Shown here piece after piece: positions 27,808 through 36,666 of a stretch of 64,000 nt of DNA. The notes below the pieces were generated by a model. The model was not told the origin of the DNA and ran no database searches. It was given only the letters and a program-made list of their open reading frames with translations. Source of the stretch: an uncultured Pelagibacteraceae bacterium (GTDB lineage Bacteria > Pseudomonadota > Alphaproteobacteria > Pelagibacterales > Pelagibacteraceae); the NCBI GenBank assembly GCA_902618205.1, contig CACMZL010000001.1, forward strand, positions 310,001 through 374,000. The letters run 5' to 3'. The stretch's first letter is position 1. Each line of letters begins with the position of its first letter. A program made the position numbers and the translations under genes.

Positions 27808-29184
27808 CTAGAAGTTAGCTAGCACAGTATTAATTTCATCTACTGCTTCATCTAGCGTCAATTGATCGTCAATGTATTGTCTAGTGATTCTATTTATAAA
27901 TTTATTGTTAATAATTTTAGATGCTCTAGATAGTTCACCTTCTTTTACTCCCCATCTGTTAGCAGTATCTAAACCAGCAACAATATTATTAATCACATCT
28001 GCTGAATATAGATCTGTTAAAGGAGCTTTTCTATCAACTCCAACAGGTAGTTTGCTCCAAGCCGTTGTAAATGCATTTGGATCACTCGCATTACCTCTTC
28101 TTACAGGAAATTTACCTTCTGGTGCGATAGATAAAGTACTAGTGTAACCCTCATCCATTGAATAAAGAATAAACTGCTTAGCTTCATCGGTATCTGCATC
28201 TGCAGTTACACCAAAGTATCTAACATCTGCCCAAGCTGCACCCTTTACATTATTTGGTCCACTAAAATTAGTTATAAAACCAGTTTTAGATGCTAATTCT
28301 GGTGATGTAGGATCACTATTAATTGTTGGTGGAGCTGAATCTCTTAAACCAGCTAATTCATCCATAATAAATGGTGACCATATTATCATTGGAGTTTTAC
28401 CAGCAAAATAAAGTTCTCTTGATTGTTTCCAATAAAGTTCTCCTGGAGGGCTAGCTTTAGCTAATTTTTTATAAAACTGTAAAGAATTTTTTAAAGCTCT
28501 TCCTTGTTTTTTTGTTCCACCCTTTTTGACAATGTTAACTCCATTTGCAAGTAGAACATGTTCTAAAACCTGACTCATAAAGTTTTCATCAGTTTTAGTT
28601 GCTGCAACAAAACCGAACATATCGTTACTAGATAAAGCGTCTATTGCTTTCTCTATATTTGCATAAGTTGTTGGTGGTTCTAAACCAGCGGCTTTAAATA
28701 AATCTTTTCTGTAAACGACCATTTGCGTCCAGCCATCGACAGGAACAGCAGCAATTTTGCCACCTTTTTTTGCCATCTTTAAAGCGCCTGGAGCAAAAGT
28801 ATCTTTTCCAAGTGTTTTAATTATATCATTATTTGCGTCAACGTCTAAAATTCCAGCTTCAGCCCATGGCAATACATATTGCAATGTATGATAAATTACA
28901 TCTGGAAGGTCACCAGCTGCCGCTGCTGCAGTAGCTCTTGTTCCTAAATCTTTTTCATCAATCGGAATAACTTCAACTCCAATTCCAGTTTTAGCTTCAA
29001 ACGCTTTAGCCATCTCTTCTTGCTTAGCCATTCTTGCTGGTTGAATTTCTGTCGTCCAGAATTTGATATCTGCAAATGCAATTGAATTAAAAACAAAAGC
29101 TATTGCAGAGATTGTTATTAATATATTTTTAAACATATATTCCCCTCTTGTTTCATGTTTCTTAAAGATATTAAAAATGTACAA
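27808..29184 (-). CDS. Sugar ABC transporter periplasmic binding protein
   Basis: This 458-residue family 1 solute-binding protein has a likely signal peptide, but the first ATG gives a charged 16-residue prefix (MYIFNIFKKHETRGEY). An internal ATG at 29136, giving MFKNILITISAIAFVFNSIAFA, is a better start and is preceded by GAGGGGAAT. The mature part shows DIKFWTTEIQPARMAKQEEMAKAFE and VPVDGWTQMVVYRKDLFKAAGLEPP, typical of sugar binders. It is encoded with ATPase and permeases and should bind a carbohydrate or glucoside. Identity of the ligand is not visible. Confidence 0.87.
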   Translation of the reverse strand: MYIFNIFKKHETRGEYMFKNILITISAIAFVFNSIAFADIKFWTTEIQPARMAKQEEMAKAFEAKTGIGVEVIPIDEKDLGTRATAAAAAGDLPDVIYHTLQYVLPWAEAGILDVDANNDIIKTLGKDTFAPGALKMAKKGGKIAAVPVDGWTQMVVYRKDLFKAAGLEPPTTYANIEKAIDALSSNDMFGFVAATKTDENFMSQVLEHVLLANGVNIVKKGGTKKQGRALKNSLQFYKKLAKASPPGELYWKQSRELYFAGKTPMIIWSPFIMDELAGLRDSAPPTINSDPTSPELASKTGFITNFSGPNNVKGAAWADVRYFGVTADADTDEAKQFILYSMDEGYTSTLSIAPEGKFPVRRGNASDPNAFTTAWSKLPVGVDRKAPLTDLYSADVINNIVAGLDTANRWGVKEGELSRASKIINNKFINRITRQYIDDQLTLDEAVDEINTVLANF

Positions 29185-29251
29185 TAAATGAAAGTTTAAA
29201 TTTAAATGAAGAACCTTAGGTATTTAAAATAAAATACTACCTGAGATTGAT

Positions 29252-30337
29252 TTACGAATTTTTAAAAGAAATACCTTTATTATCAAATAAATGACAACGA
29301 AATGGATCAAAACCTATTTTAACAGTATCTCCTACTTTAATATCTGTATCTCCATCTGTTTGTACAACAAGAGGATCTCCCTCTTTCTCTAAATATAAAT
29401 AAGTTCCTGAACCTAATTTTTCTACAACAAAAACCTTGCTTTCCCATAATGAGTCTGATTCTGCGTTTAATATTAAATGCTCTGGTCTTATTCCAATTTT
29501 TATACTGTCACCTTCCTGAATATTTTCGGAAATTTTTGGTACATTTAACTTTCCCGTCCCCATTACATCTACTTCAGAACTCTTTGAACTTTTGCTTAAA
29601 ACTTTACTATCTATAAAATTCATTTTTGGAGATCCAATAAAACCGCCAACAAATAAATTGTCAGGGTTATTATATAAATTCATAGGTGATCCCTTTTGTG
29701 AAACTATACCTTGATCCAATACAACAATATCATTTGCAAGTGTCATGGCTTCAGTCTGATCGTGAGTTACATATATCATGGTAGCATTAAGTTGATCATG
29801 TAATTTTGCCAATTCTACTCTCATTTGTACTCTTAAAGCTGCATCTAAGTTAGATAATGGTTCATCAAATAAGAAAACTTTTGGTTTTCTTGTAATAGCT
29901 CTACCAATAGCTACTCTTTGACGTTGTCCTCCAGATAATTGTTTGGGTTTTCTCTCAAGATACTCTTCTATCTGTAAGATTTTAGCAGCCTCCATCACTC
30001 TTTGCTCTATCTCTTCTTTTGATTTTTTTTCAATTTTTAAACCAAAAGCCATATTATCAAATACAGTCATATGAGGATAAAGAGCATAAGATTGAAATAC
30101 CATTGCAATATTTCTTTCTTTAGGTGGTAGATCATTTACAACTTTATCATCAATAGATATTGTACCTGAATTAATTTCCTCTAAACCAGCAATCATTCTT
30201 AAGATTGTTGATTTACCACATCCGCTTGGGCCTACTAGAACTGTGAAAGACTCACTTTTTATATCAAGAGAAACATCTTTGATCACATGTGTGCTACCAA
30301 AAAACTTGTTTACTTTATCTATTTTAATACTCGCCAT
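29252..30337 (-). CDS. Sugar ABC transporter ATPase (MalK/UgpC type)
   Basis: The 361-residue ATPase has Walker A GPSGCGKST (about 37-45), the Q-loop FQSYALYPHMTVFDNMAFGL, the signature LSGGQRQRVAIGRAI, Walker B VFLFDEPLSNLDA and the switch His in YVTHDQTEA. A C-terminal TOBE-like domain (about 240-361, with IGIRPEHL and GFDPFRCHLFD) is as expected for sugar-importer ATPases. It sits between the GpsA-like gene (2-base gap) and the binding protein. It energises the two permeases downstream. Confidence 0.94.
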   Translation of the reverse strand: MASIKIDKVNKFFGSTHVIKDVSLDIKSESFTVLVGPSGCGKSTILRMIAGLEEINSGTISIDDKVVNDLPPKERNIAMVFQSYALYPHMTVFDNMAFGLKIEKKSKEEIEQRVMEAAKILQIEEYLERKPKQLSGGQRQRVAIGRAITRKPKVFLFDEPLSNLDAALRVQMRVELAKLHDQLNATMIYVTHDQTEAMTLANDIVVLDQGIVSQKGSPMNLYNNPDNLFVGGFIGSPKMNFIDSKVLSKSSKSSEVDVMGTGKLNVPKISENIQEGDSIKIGIRPEHLILNAESDSLWESKVFVVEKLGSGTYLYLEKEGDPLVVQTDGDTDIKVGDTVKIGFDPFRCHLFDNKGISFKNS

Positions 30338-30339
30338 TT

Positions 30340-31299
30340 TTAATTTAATATTAATTTTTTGTTATTAATTATAGATTTAATTAATTTTGTCATCAAAGGG
30401 ATTTTTTTTTGTTGAATTTTTTTTATTACAAATGGAGCAATTTCTCTTGCAAGTTGCTCTCCCTCTACGGTTTCATTAGGCATAAATTTTCTTTTAGCAT
30501 TTTTGAATGTATAGCCTTGCCCTAAGTAACTTCCCATTTTACTATTTCTACCTCCAGCAGCACTGACGTATAAATCTCCAACTCCAGCCAATCCAAGAGC
30601 AGTCTCAATTTTTCCTTTAAAATATTTAGTAATATATATCATCTCATTTATAGATTTTTTGAATAAACTTGAAGACATATTTAAACTATCTCCAGCCCCA
30701 ATAATCATTGAATAAATATTTTTAATTGAAGAACAGATCTCAACTCCAATAACATCTTTCGAAATTTCGGTTAAATAGTATTTTGTAGTTATCATATTAC
30801 AAATTTTTTTTGCGGTTTTGATATTTTTATTAGCAACAATTACACTTGTTTGTTTTTTATTTGAAAGTTCTTTTGCTAAGCAAGGTCCTTTTAAAACTGA
30901 AACGTTTATATTTTTATTAGTTTTCTTTATATCCTCTGAAATAGTAAAAATTTTCTGTTTTTTTTTCTCATACTTCAAACCTTTGGTAAGAATAAGAATT
31001 GGACTTTTAATATTTGATTTTTTAAATTCTTCACTAATAAAATTTATTCCTGATAAACTTAACGCAACAACTACCAAATCATATTTATTTTTTAATAGAT
31101 CAGTTGAATATTTTTTGTATTTTAGTTTATTTGGTAAATTTATTTTTAAACTAGAATGATATTTTTTTTTTGAAGACAAATTTTTAATAAAAGTTTTATT
31201 ATAAGGCTCTGTGATAGTTACTTCATTTTTATTATCTATACATGGAAAAGTAAAAGCAGATCCCATTGCGCCACCGCCTATTATTAAAATTTTTTTCAT
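30340..31299 (-). CDS. GpsA-like NAD(P)-dependent glycerol-3-phosphate dehydrogenase homologue
   Basis: The 319-residue protein has the N-terminal Rossmann motif ILIIGGGAMGSAF, then LTKGLKYEKKKQKI, VLKGPCLAKELSNKKQTSVIV and GVEICSSIKNIYSMIIGAGDSL, and the C-terminal GLAGVGDLYVSAAGGRNSKMGSYLGQG. These match GpsA, including the conserved Lys in the segment IKNIYS. It is the first gene of the sugar ABC unit and only 2 bases from the ATPase, so it may process a glycerol-containing product of the imported compound instead of serving lipid synthesis. Sequence is more divergent and lysine-rich than typical GpsA. Confidence 0.78.
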   Translation of the reverse strand: MKKILIIGGGAMGSAFTFPCIDNKNEVTITEPYNKTFIKNLSSKKKYHSSLKINLPNKLKYKKYSTDLLKNKYDLVVVALSLSGINFISEEFKKSNIKSPILILTKGLKYEKKKQKIFTISEDIKKTNKNINVSVLKGPCLAKELSNKKQTSVIVANKNIKTAKKICNMITTKYYLTEISKDVIGVEICSSIKNIYSMIIGAGDSLNMSSSLFKKSINEMIYITKYFKGKIETALGLAGVGDLYVSAAGGRNSKMGSYLGQGYTFKNAKRKFMPNETVEGEQLAREIAPFVIKKIQQKKIPLMTKLIKSIINNKKLILN

Positions 31300-31305
31300 T
31301 TAAGA

Positions 31306-33459
31306 TTAAGCAATTCCTAGATGTTTTTTTCTTTTTTCTACCCAAGTTCTTATCAAATTATCAAAAATTAAACCTATAAAAGCTACACAAATACCCAAAG
31401 TTAATCCAATACCAGCACCATTTTTATCTGATAAAGCTTTTAAAATATATTGCCCTAAATCTTCAGTGCCGATAAATGCTCCTATAATCACCATAAATAA
31501 TGCAAACACTATTGTTTGATTTATGCCAAGCATCATATGAGGGAATGCTAAAGGAAATTCAATTTTTGTTAATCTTTGAAATTTATTTACACCAGACATC
31601 GTCGCTGCATCATGTAAACCTGCTGGAACACTTCTAAGCCCTTCAATTGTGTATCTTGTTGCTGGTATAGTTGCATAAACAATGACAGCAATAAGAACAG
31701 AAGTGTCAGTTATTCCAAAAAGCATCATAACAGGAATAAGATAAACAAATGATGGAAATGTTTGAAATATATCACATACCCCTAACATAAATTTTGCAGA
31801 ATGTTTATTTTGAAAACATAATGTGCCAACCGTAAAACCAATTATACAAGAGACAATTACCCCAAATGTTGCCATGTAAGCCGTTACTAAGGCTCTATCC
31901 CACCAAGGGCTTAGAGCTATGAATAATGTCAAACCACAAACTACTAATGCAGATCTAATTCCACCAATTAAATAGCCTGCACCAACAACTAGAACTAATG
32001 TAGCAACAGCTGGCATCCTTAAATACAAAGCCCTCATTGGTTGTAACACTTCTTGAATTAACCATGTATTAAATGCTTTTATATAAACAAAGAAGGTATC
32101 AAAAATCCAATCGACACCTTTATTCCAAAAATCAGCTGTTGATATTCCTTTATTGTGTGGAACTTCAAATAAATAATTGTAACCACCTTTAAAATAAACA
32201 GATCCAAAGTAAGCGAGTAAAATTCCAATTATGACCGTAATACTAAAAAATAATAAATTTTTATTTCTTTGAAAAAAATTCAAATTGCCAAAATAATCGA
32301 CTTGCTTGTTTGCCCATGCTAATGACATTTTATCTAATAAAATTGCAATTAGACTTATACAAAGACCAGCTTCTAATGCTAATCCGATATTAAGCTGATT
32401 TAGTGCTAACAATAAATTAAAACCTAGACCTTTCGCTCCAATGAAGGCTGAAATAACAGCCATAGAAAAGCACACCATGATAACCTGGTTTACGCCAATT
32501 AAAATATCTCGTCTGGCCGTTGGAATTAGCACTTTAGACATTAGTTGCCAATTATTACAACCACTCATTCTTCCAGCTTCAATTACTTCTGGAGGAATAG
32601 CTCTCAATCCTAGTAAAGTAAGTAATATCATGGGTGGAACAGCAACAACCATAGTTATAATTACTGCAGCGTGGTCACCGACTCCAAAAAGAACAAGTGC
32701 AGGGACTAATACTGCATATTGTGGCATTGTTTGCATAACTAATAGAATTGGATATAGAGCTTTTTCTACACGTTTACTTTTATAAGCTGCAATACCTAAA
32801 CTTAACCCAAATATAAAAGATAGAGGCGCAGCAACTAAAATAAAAGAGAGTGTTTGCATCGATGGTTTCCATTGTCCAAATATAGAAATATAAACCATTG
32901 TTAAACCGGCAAATAAAGCGAGTCCAATACCACTTAATTTATAAGCAAGTATTGCAAAGCCAGCTGCAACTATTGTCCAAGGTAGACCTGGTAACTCTGC
33001 CCAAGGGTTCGCATCGATCCAATCCCAACTTGTAAAGGCAACAATTGTTTCAAGTCCACCTAATAGAATTTCTCTAATTAATTCTATTAAAAAGGTCATA
33101 AAAGCTGTTAAATTTCTGCTAATTTGCAAAACTATTGGTCTGGTTTTAAATTCTTGAGTGTCCTCATTCCAAAACTCCATTGGCATCCACTCATTCATTA
33201 AGAAAAACAAGGAGTCATTTATCCATATTGGTAACCATCCAAGTAATGGAGGAAGACGCCAGAAAACATCAAAGGCGTAATATCTTACTTCTTTGCCTAA
33301 AAATATATAACTACTTTGATTAGGGTCTTTTACGAATTCAGCTTGGCCTCTAATGAATTTATATGTTTCTGGAACATCAATAGCAAAACAAAGAGCAAAG
33401 AAAACAATTAATAGAAATAACCACTGAAATATTTTTGGATATTTTTTTAGAAATTTCAT
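31306..33459 (-). CDS. tmoW: Betaine/TMAO ABC transporter, double permease (TmoW/ProW type)
   Basis: The 717-residue membrane protein contains two permease units in tandem, each with its coupling helix: EVIEAGRMSGCNNWQLMSKVLIP in the first (around residues 288-310) and AGLHDAATMSGVNKFQRLTKIEFP in the second. ProW normally has one such unit, so this is a fused dimer, as seen in TMAO importers of marine bacteria. The N-terminus has one TM and a long loop. It follows the ATPase by 3 bases. The substrate could be TMAO, glycine betaine or related quaternary amines; the locus context with tdm favours TMAO among them. Confidence 0.83.
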   Translation of the reverse strand: MKFLKKYPKIFQWLFLLIVFFALCFAIDVPETYKFIRGQAEFVKDPNQSSYIFLGKEVRYYAFDVFWRLPPLLGWLPIWINDSLFFLMNEWMPMEFWNEDTQEFKTRPIVLQISRNLTAFMTFLIELIREILLGGLETIVAFTSWDWIDANPWAELPGLPWTIVAAGFAILAYKLSGIGLALFAGLTMVYISIFGQWKPSMQTLSFILVAAPLSFIFGLSLGIAAYKSKRVEKALYPILLVMQTMPQYAVLVPALVLFGVGDHAAVIITMVVAVPPMILLTLLGLRAIPPEVIEAGRMSGCNNWQLMSKVLIPTARRDILIGVNQVIMVCFSMAVISAFIGAKGLGFNLLLALNQLNIGLALEAGLCISLIAILLDKMSLAWANKQVDYFGNLNFFQRNKNLLFFSITVIIGILLAYFGSVYFKGGYNYLFEVPHNKGISTADFWNKGVDWIFDTFFVYIKAFNTWLIQEVLQPMRALYLRMPAVATLVLVVGAGYLIGGIRSALVVCGLTLFIALSPWWDRALVTAYMATFGVIVSCIIGFTVGTLCFQNKHSAKFMLGVCDIFQTFPSFVYLIPVMMLFGITDTSVLIAVIVYATIPATRYTIEGLRSVPAGLHDAATMSGVNKFQRLTKIEFPLAFPHMMLGINQTIVFALFMVIIGAFIGTEDLGQYILKALSDKNGAGIGLTLGICVAFIGLIFDNLIRTWVEKRKKHLGIA

Positions 33460-33462
33460 AAT

Positions 33463-34494
33463 TTATTTCCCATTCTTTCTTCCGCCAAAGACAGTATTTA
33501 TTATTTTTGTCGGGTTAATTGACCCCACAGTTTTGTTATTTTCATCTATAACTGCTACAGATTTTTCTTGCGTTAATATTTTTTCAGCAACATTCTGTAT
33601 AATTTCATTTTTTAAAACTTTAACATCTCCTAAATTATTAGATATAGATTTGTCCATTACATCTTTAATTAATAAAACTTTTTCTCTAGGGACTTCTTCT
33701 GTGAATTTTCTTACATATTCCGTAGCTGGGTTTAAAACTATATTTGCAGGTGTATCCAGTTGTTCAATTATTCCGTCTTTCATAATTGCAATTCGATCAG
33801 CAAGTTTTAATGCTTCATCAAAATCATGAGTAATAAACATAATTGTTTTTTGTAATTTTTCTTGAAGTCTTAAGAATTCATCTTGCATTTCTTTTCTAAT
33901 CAAAGGGTCTAAAGCAGAAAAAGGTTCATCTAAAAACCATATATCAGGTTCAACTGCAAGAGATCTAGCAATTCCAACTCTCTGTTGTTGTCCGCCTGAA
34001 AGTTCTCTTGGAAAATAATTTTCTCTCCCATCAAGTCCAACTAATTTAACCATCTCCATTGCTTTATTAATGCTTTCCTCAGTTTTGATACCTTTGATTT
34101 GAAGAGGAAATGCTATATTTTCTACAACAGTTTTGTGTGGAAGAAGAGCAAAGCTTTGGAAAACCATCCCCATTTTATTTCTTCTAAGCTCTATTAATTC
34201 TTTATTATTTAAATTTAATAAATCTTGACCCTCAATGAAAATTTTTCCACCCGTTGCATCTGTTAATCTGGATATACACCTTAGTAAAGTTGACTTACCC
34301 GATCCAGATAAACCCATCACAACAAGCATTTCTCCTTTTTCTACCTCAAAGGAAGCGTTGTTAACACCTACTATACAACCATTTTCTTGAAATGTTTTAG
34401 CATCAACATTGCCATTCGAGTCTTGAAGCATTTTTTTAGCATTTTCACCAAAAATTTTATAAACTCCATCGCACTTAATCACTGCTTCAGACAT
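33463..34494 (-). CDS. tmoV: Betaine/TMAO ABC transporter ATPase (TmoV/ProV type)
   Basis: The 343-residue ATPase has Walker A MGLSGSGKST (around 60-69), the Q-loop VFQSFALLPHKTV, the signature LSGGQQQRVGIARSLA, Walker B WFLDEPFSALDP and the switch TFITHDFDEA. A C-terminal region (about 265-343) with VMDKSISNN and VAVIDENNKTVGSI resembles a single shortened CBS-type domain, as in ProV-like proteins. It precedes the double permease by 3 bases. An N-terminal insertion in the NVDAKTFQENGCIVGVNNAS region is typical of this subfamily. Confidence 0.87.
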   Translation of the reverse strand: MSEAVIKCDGVYKIFGENAKKMLQDSNGNVDAKTFQENGCIVGVNNASFEVEKGEMLVVMGLSGSGKSTLLRCISRLTDATGGKIFIEGQDLLNLNNKELIELRRNKMGMVFQSFALLPHKTVVENIAFPLQIKGIKTEESINKAMEMVKLVGLDGRENYFPRELSGGQQQRVGIARSLAVEPDIWFLDEPFSALDPLIRKEMQDEFLRLQEKLQKTIMFITHDFDEALKLADRIAIMKDGIIEQLDTPANIVLNPATEYVRKFTEEVPREKVLLIKDVMDKSISNNLGDVKVLKNEIIQNVAEKILTQEKSVAVIDENNKTVGSINPTKIINTVFGGRKNGK

Positions 34495-34558
34495 AATTAT
34501 TAAGAAGGTATACGAAAATTAATTAAATTAAAATCAATATAATTGATGCTATTTTTCA

Positions 34559-35110
34559 TCAGAAATTTTTAATAAAATAAACCCTTGTATCTATTCCAGT
34601 GCTTAAAAAACTTAATGCTTCACCGCTTATTGTAATTGTTTCATCCACTCCTACGTTATTTCCACTAACAGTAAAACCTGCATAACATTTTTTTTTTTCA
34701 GCATCCCATTTTACATATGTATCATCAATCTTGTTTCCATTAATTGTGTAAAGCTCATGAGCTCTAAAATTGAGAAAATTAGCACCCATTATAGCTCTTT
34801 GAGGAATAAGTTTTGTAGCATTACATACACCTTCATAAAGTTCATCAGATAATTTGTAATGCTCAGTACCATCAAAGGTGACCAGTATACCTGATGGGAG
34901 TTTTGAAATTAATGCGCTTAGCTTTCTTTCGTTCGCAATTCTTTCTTCTTCTAATTTCATTTTCCTGACTAATTCATCTCCCTCTCCAAATATTTTATTT
35001 AAAATTGCAAAAGATAAAATGATAACTAATGTTAAAAATATAAGTCCAATAAATTGTTTTGCTGTTTCTGGTAGTTTTTTAATTGTTTTAATTGAATTAT
35101 CGCTAGACAT
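34559..35110 (-). CDS. Single-TM protein with periplasmic domain, unknown function
   Basis: I do not recognise this family. The 183-residue protein has one TM helix (about 20-41) with a short cytoplasmic N-terminus, a charged linker (VRKMKLEEERIANERK) and a C-terminal domain of about 120 residues predicted to lie in the periplasm, with cysteines at about 91 and 141. Its ATG shares a base with the stop of the MORN protein gene (35110), so they are coupled. It is placed between the TMAO-type binding protein and its ATPase, which may be chance or may mark an accessory factor. Confidence 0.6.
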   Translation of the reverse strand: MSSDNSIKTIKKLPETAKQFIGLIFLTLVIILSFAILNKIFGEGDELVRKMKLEEERIANERKLSALISKLPSGILVTFDGTEHYKLSDELYEGVCNATKLIPQRAIMGANFLNFRAHELYTINGNKIDDTYVKWDAEKKKCYAGFTVSGNNVGVDETITISGEALSFLSTGIDTRVYFIKNF

Positions 35111-35487
35111 TAATCTTGTAATTTACCATTTTGCCAAATTCCTTTTTTTTGCTCTCCATTTGCCCAAGTAAATGTTCCTTCGCCATTCATAAATCCATTT
35201 AACCACTCACCCTCATATGTAGAGCCATCCGGAAAAGTTAAAGTTCCCATTCCACTCCAAACGCTGTTTTTAAATTCACCTTTATATATATATCCATTAG
35301 GCCATGTTTCTACACCTTGGCCATTTTTTTTTGTATCAACCCATTCACCTTCATAAGTTGTTTTATCTGTATAAACCCATTTGCCATAACCATTTTCGCA
35401 ATTACCTTCTTTGCATCCTGTGCTTCTTGCGTTTGCATTTGTAATTAAAAATAAACTAAAAAATATTAAAACAAGGTATTTTATCAT
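35110..35487 (-). CDS. Secreted MORN-repeat protein
   Basis: The 125-residue protein has a signal peptide (MIKYLVLIFFSLFLITNANA, residues 1-20) and then about four MORN repeats, seen as YEGEWVDTKKNGQG, YKGEFKNSVWSGMGTL, YEGEWLNGFMNGEGTF and KKGIWQNGKL. MORN repeats form beta-hairpin ladders, often used in membrane or protein contacts; the exact role is unknown. Mature Cys pairs near the N-terminus (STGCKEGNCENG) may bond. It follows the terminator of the binding-protein gene, so a separate promoter is likely, and it is coupled to the single-TM protein. Confidence 0.85.
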   Translation of the reverse strand: MIKYLVLIFFSLFLITNANARSTGCKEGNCENGYGKWVYTDKTTYEGEWVDTKKNGQGVETWPNGYIYKGEFKNSVWSGMGTLTFPDGSTYEGEWLNGFMNGEGTFTWANGEQKKGIWQNGKLQD

Positions 35488-35512
35488 TAATGTATTCTAC
35501 ACAATTTCTTTT

Positions 35513-35544
35513 AAAAAAAAATCCCCCCCAACAGAGTTGGGGGA
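35513..35544 (-). terminator. Intrinsic terminator after the TMAO/betaine binding protein gene
   Basis: On the minus strand CCCCCAAC (35543-35536) pairs with GTTGGGGG (35532-35525) around a 3-base loop and runs into a T-tract at 35521-35513. It lies 29 bases past the binding-protein stop. It would let the binding protein be transcribed separately from, and above, the genes behind it. Confidence 0.88.
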
Positions 35545-35572
35545 GATTTATATAAGTTGTTAATTATTAGCC

Positions 35573-36526
35573 TTAATGATCGTGTGTAAATTCTTCCCAC
35601 ACTTTTTTGTTATCGGCTAACCATTTTTTAGCTGCATCCTCATGAGTCATTTTATCAACGTCAACCAATGCCGCCATTGCACCAATTTGACTTGTAGAAA
35701 ATGAAAGTTTTTTGAATACCTTAGCAGCTTTTGGATGGGTTTTTGGAAAATCCTCGTGAACTGCTTTTTTCAAATAACCATCTGGAGAACCACATTTTCC
35801 ATCACCGCCATCAGCTGGTCTACAGCCTGCTGTGTATGGAGGAAAATCGATAAATGTAAAACCTGCACCATCAGTAAAATTTGGTGTCCAGTTGAAAATT
35901 ATAGTTCCTCTTCCTTCTTTTTCAGCAGCTGCTAACTCTGCCCAAAGTGCATCTGCACCTCCTGCAAATTTAACCCACCATAAATCACCTAAGCCAAGAG
36001 CATCAATCCTTTGAGGGATTAAGTCACCATGCCAAGTCTGTGGACCTTCCAACATTCTTCCTTTTCCATCTGGAGAGTCAGGTGTTGTAAAGTTTTTTGC
36101 ACAGTCTGGATTTTTTAAAGCTGTCCAATCTGGTAGACCAGGGCATAGACCTTTTTCAACAACCCAGTTTGGGTATCCCATATCCTCAAGTGTTCTTGCT
36201 TCATGATCACCCCAGTCTAACAAACCACCTTTGTCTAAAGCTGTTGTAAATGACTTACCGAAAGCAGACTCCCACACTTCATGAGATAAAGTCACGTCAC
36301 CTATTCTTATAGACTCGTAAACTGCTTGTGAATCAGCATTTACATATTTAACATTATTACCCATACTTTCAAAAATCCCACCAATAACATAAGCCATAAC
36401 AATTTGGCTTGACCAGTTGTGAGTTGGGATTACTATAGGTTTTTTACTATCTGCTGCGTTTGAAATTCCTGCAAAACTTACTAATGAAATTACTATAGCT
36501 GATAGTAATGATAGTATTTTCTTCAT
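35573..36526 (-). CDS. tmoX: TMAO/glycine betaine periplasmic binding protein (TmoX/OpuAC type)
   Basis: The 317-residue protein has a signal peptide (about 1-24, ending SNA). The mature part is an OpuAC-type domain with tryptophans in spots expected for a quaternary-amine cage: HNWSS (Trp38), HEVWES (Trp85), QTWHGD (Trp165) and FNWTPNF (Trp213). Extra cysteines at 128, 142 and in GCRPADGGDGKC suggest disulfides. A strong GAGAGGAG-type ribosome site precedes the start, and the gene ends in its own terminator, so high expression is likely. Related SAR11 proteins are reported to be multifunctional for betaine and TMAO, so the ligand may be broad. Confidence 0.87.
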   Translation of the reverse strand: MKKILSLLSAIVISLVSFAGISNAADSKKPIVIPTHNWSSQIVMAYVIGGIFESMGNNVKYVNADSQAVYESIRIGDVTLSHEVWESAFGKSFTTALDKGGLLDWGDHEARTLEDMGYPNWVVEKGLCPGLPDWTALKNPDCAKNFTTPDSPDGKGRMLEGPQTWHGDLIPQRIDALGLGDLWWVKFAGGADALWAELAAAEKEGRGTIIFNWTPNFTDGAGFTFIDFPPYTAGCRPADGGDGKCGSPDGYLKKAVHEDFPKTHPKAAKVFKKLSFSTSQIGAMAALVDVDKMTHEDAAKKWLADNKKVWEEFTHDH

Positions 36527-36584
36527 TTATTTCTCCTCTCTTAATATATTAAGTTTTTAATTATCCTTAAAATTAATAGAACAG

Positions 36585-36598
36585 TCAACAAAAGTTGA
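36585..36598. promoter_or_regulatory. Inverted repeat in tmoX/tdm intergenic region
   Basis: TCAAC-aaaa-GTTGA, a 5-bp inverted repeat with a 4-base centre, lies 59 bases upstream of tmoX in the 140-base divergent gap. It is a possible operator half-site pair. Short and AT-rich, so chance is possible. Confidence 0.25.
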
Positions 36599-36621
36599 TA
36601 TTAAAATTTATATATACAATT

Positions 36622-36635
36622 AATCAGTACTGATT
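36622..36635. promoter_or_regulatory. Perfect 14-bp palindrome, candidate operator upstream of tdm
   Basis: AATCAGTACTGATT reads the same on both strands and lies 31 bases upstream of the tdm start, between divergent tmoX and tdm. Size and symmetry suit a dimeric helix-turn-helix regulator. The winged-helix-like product of the gene at 39006 is one candidate to bind it. Confidence 0.4.
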
Positions 36636-36666
36636 TATTCTTAAAACTAATTATCACTAATTTAAA

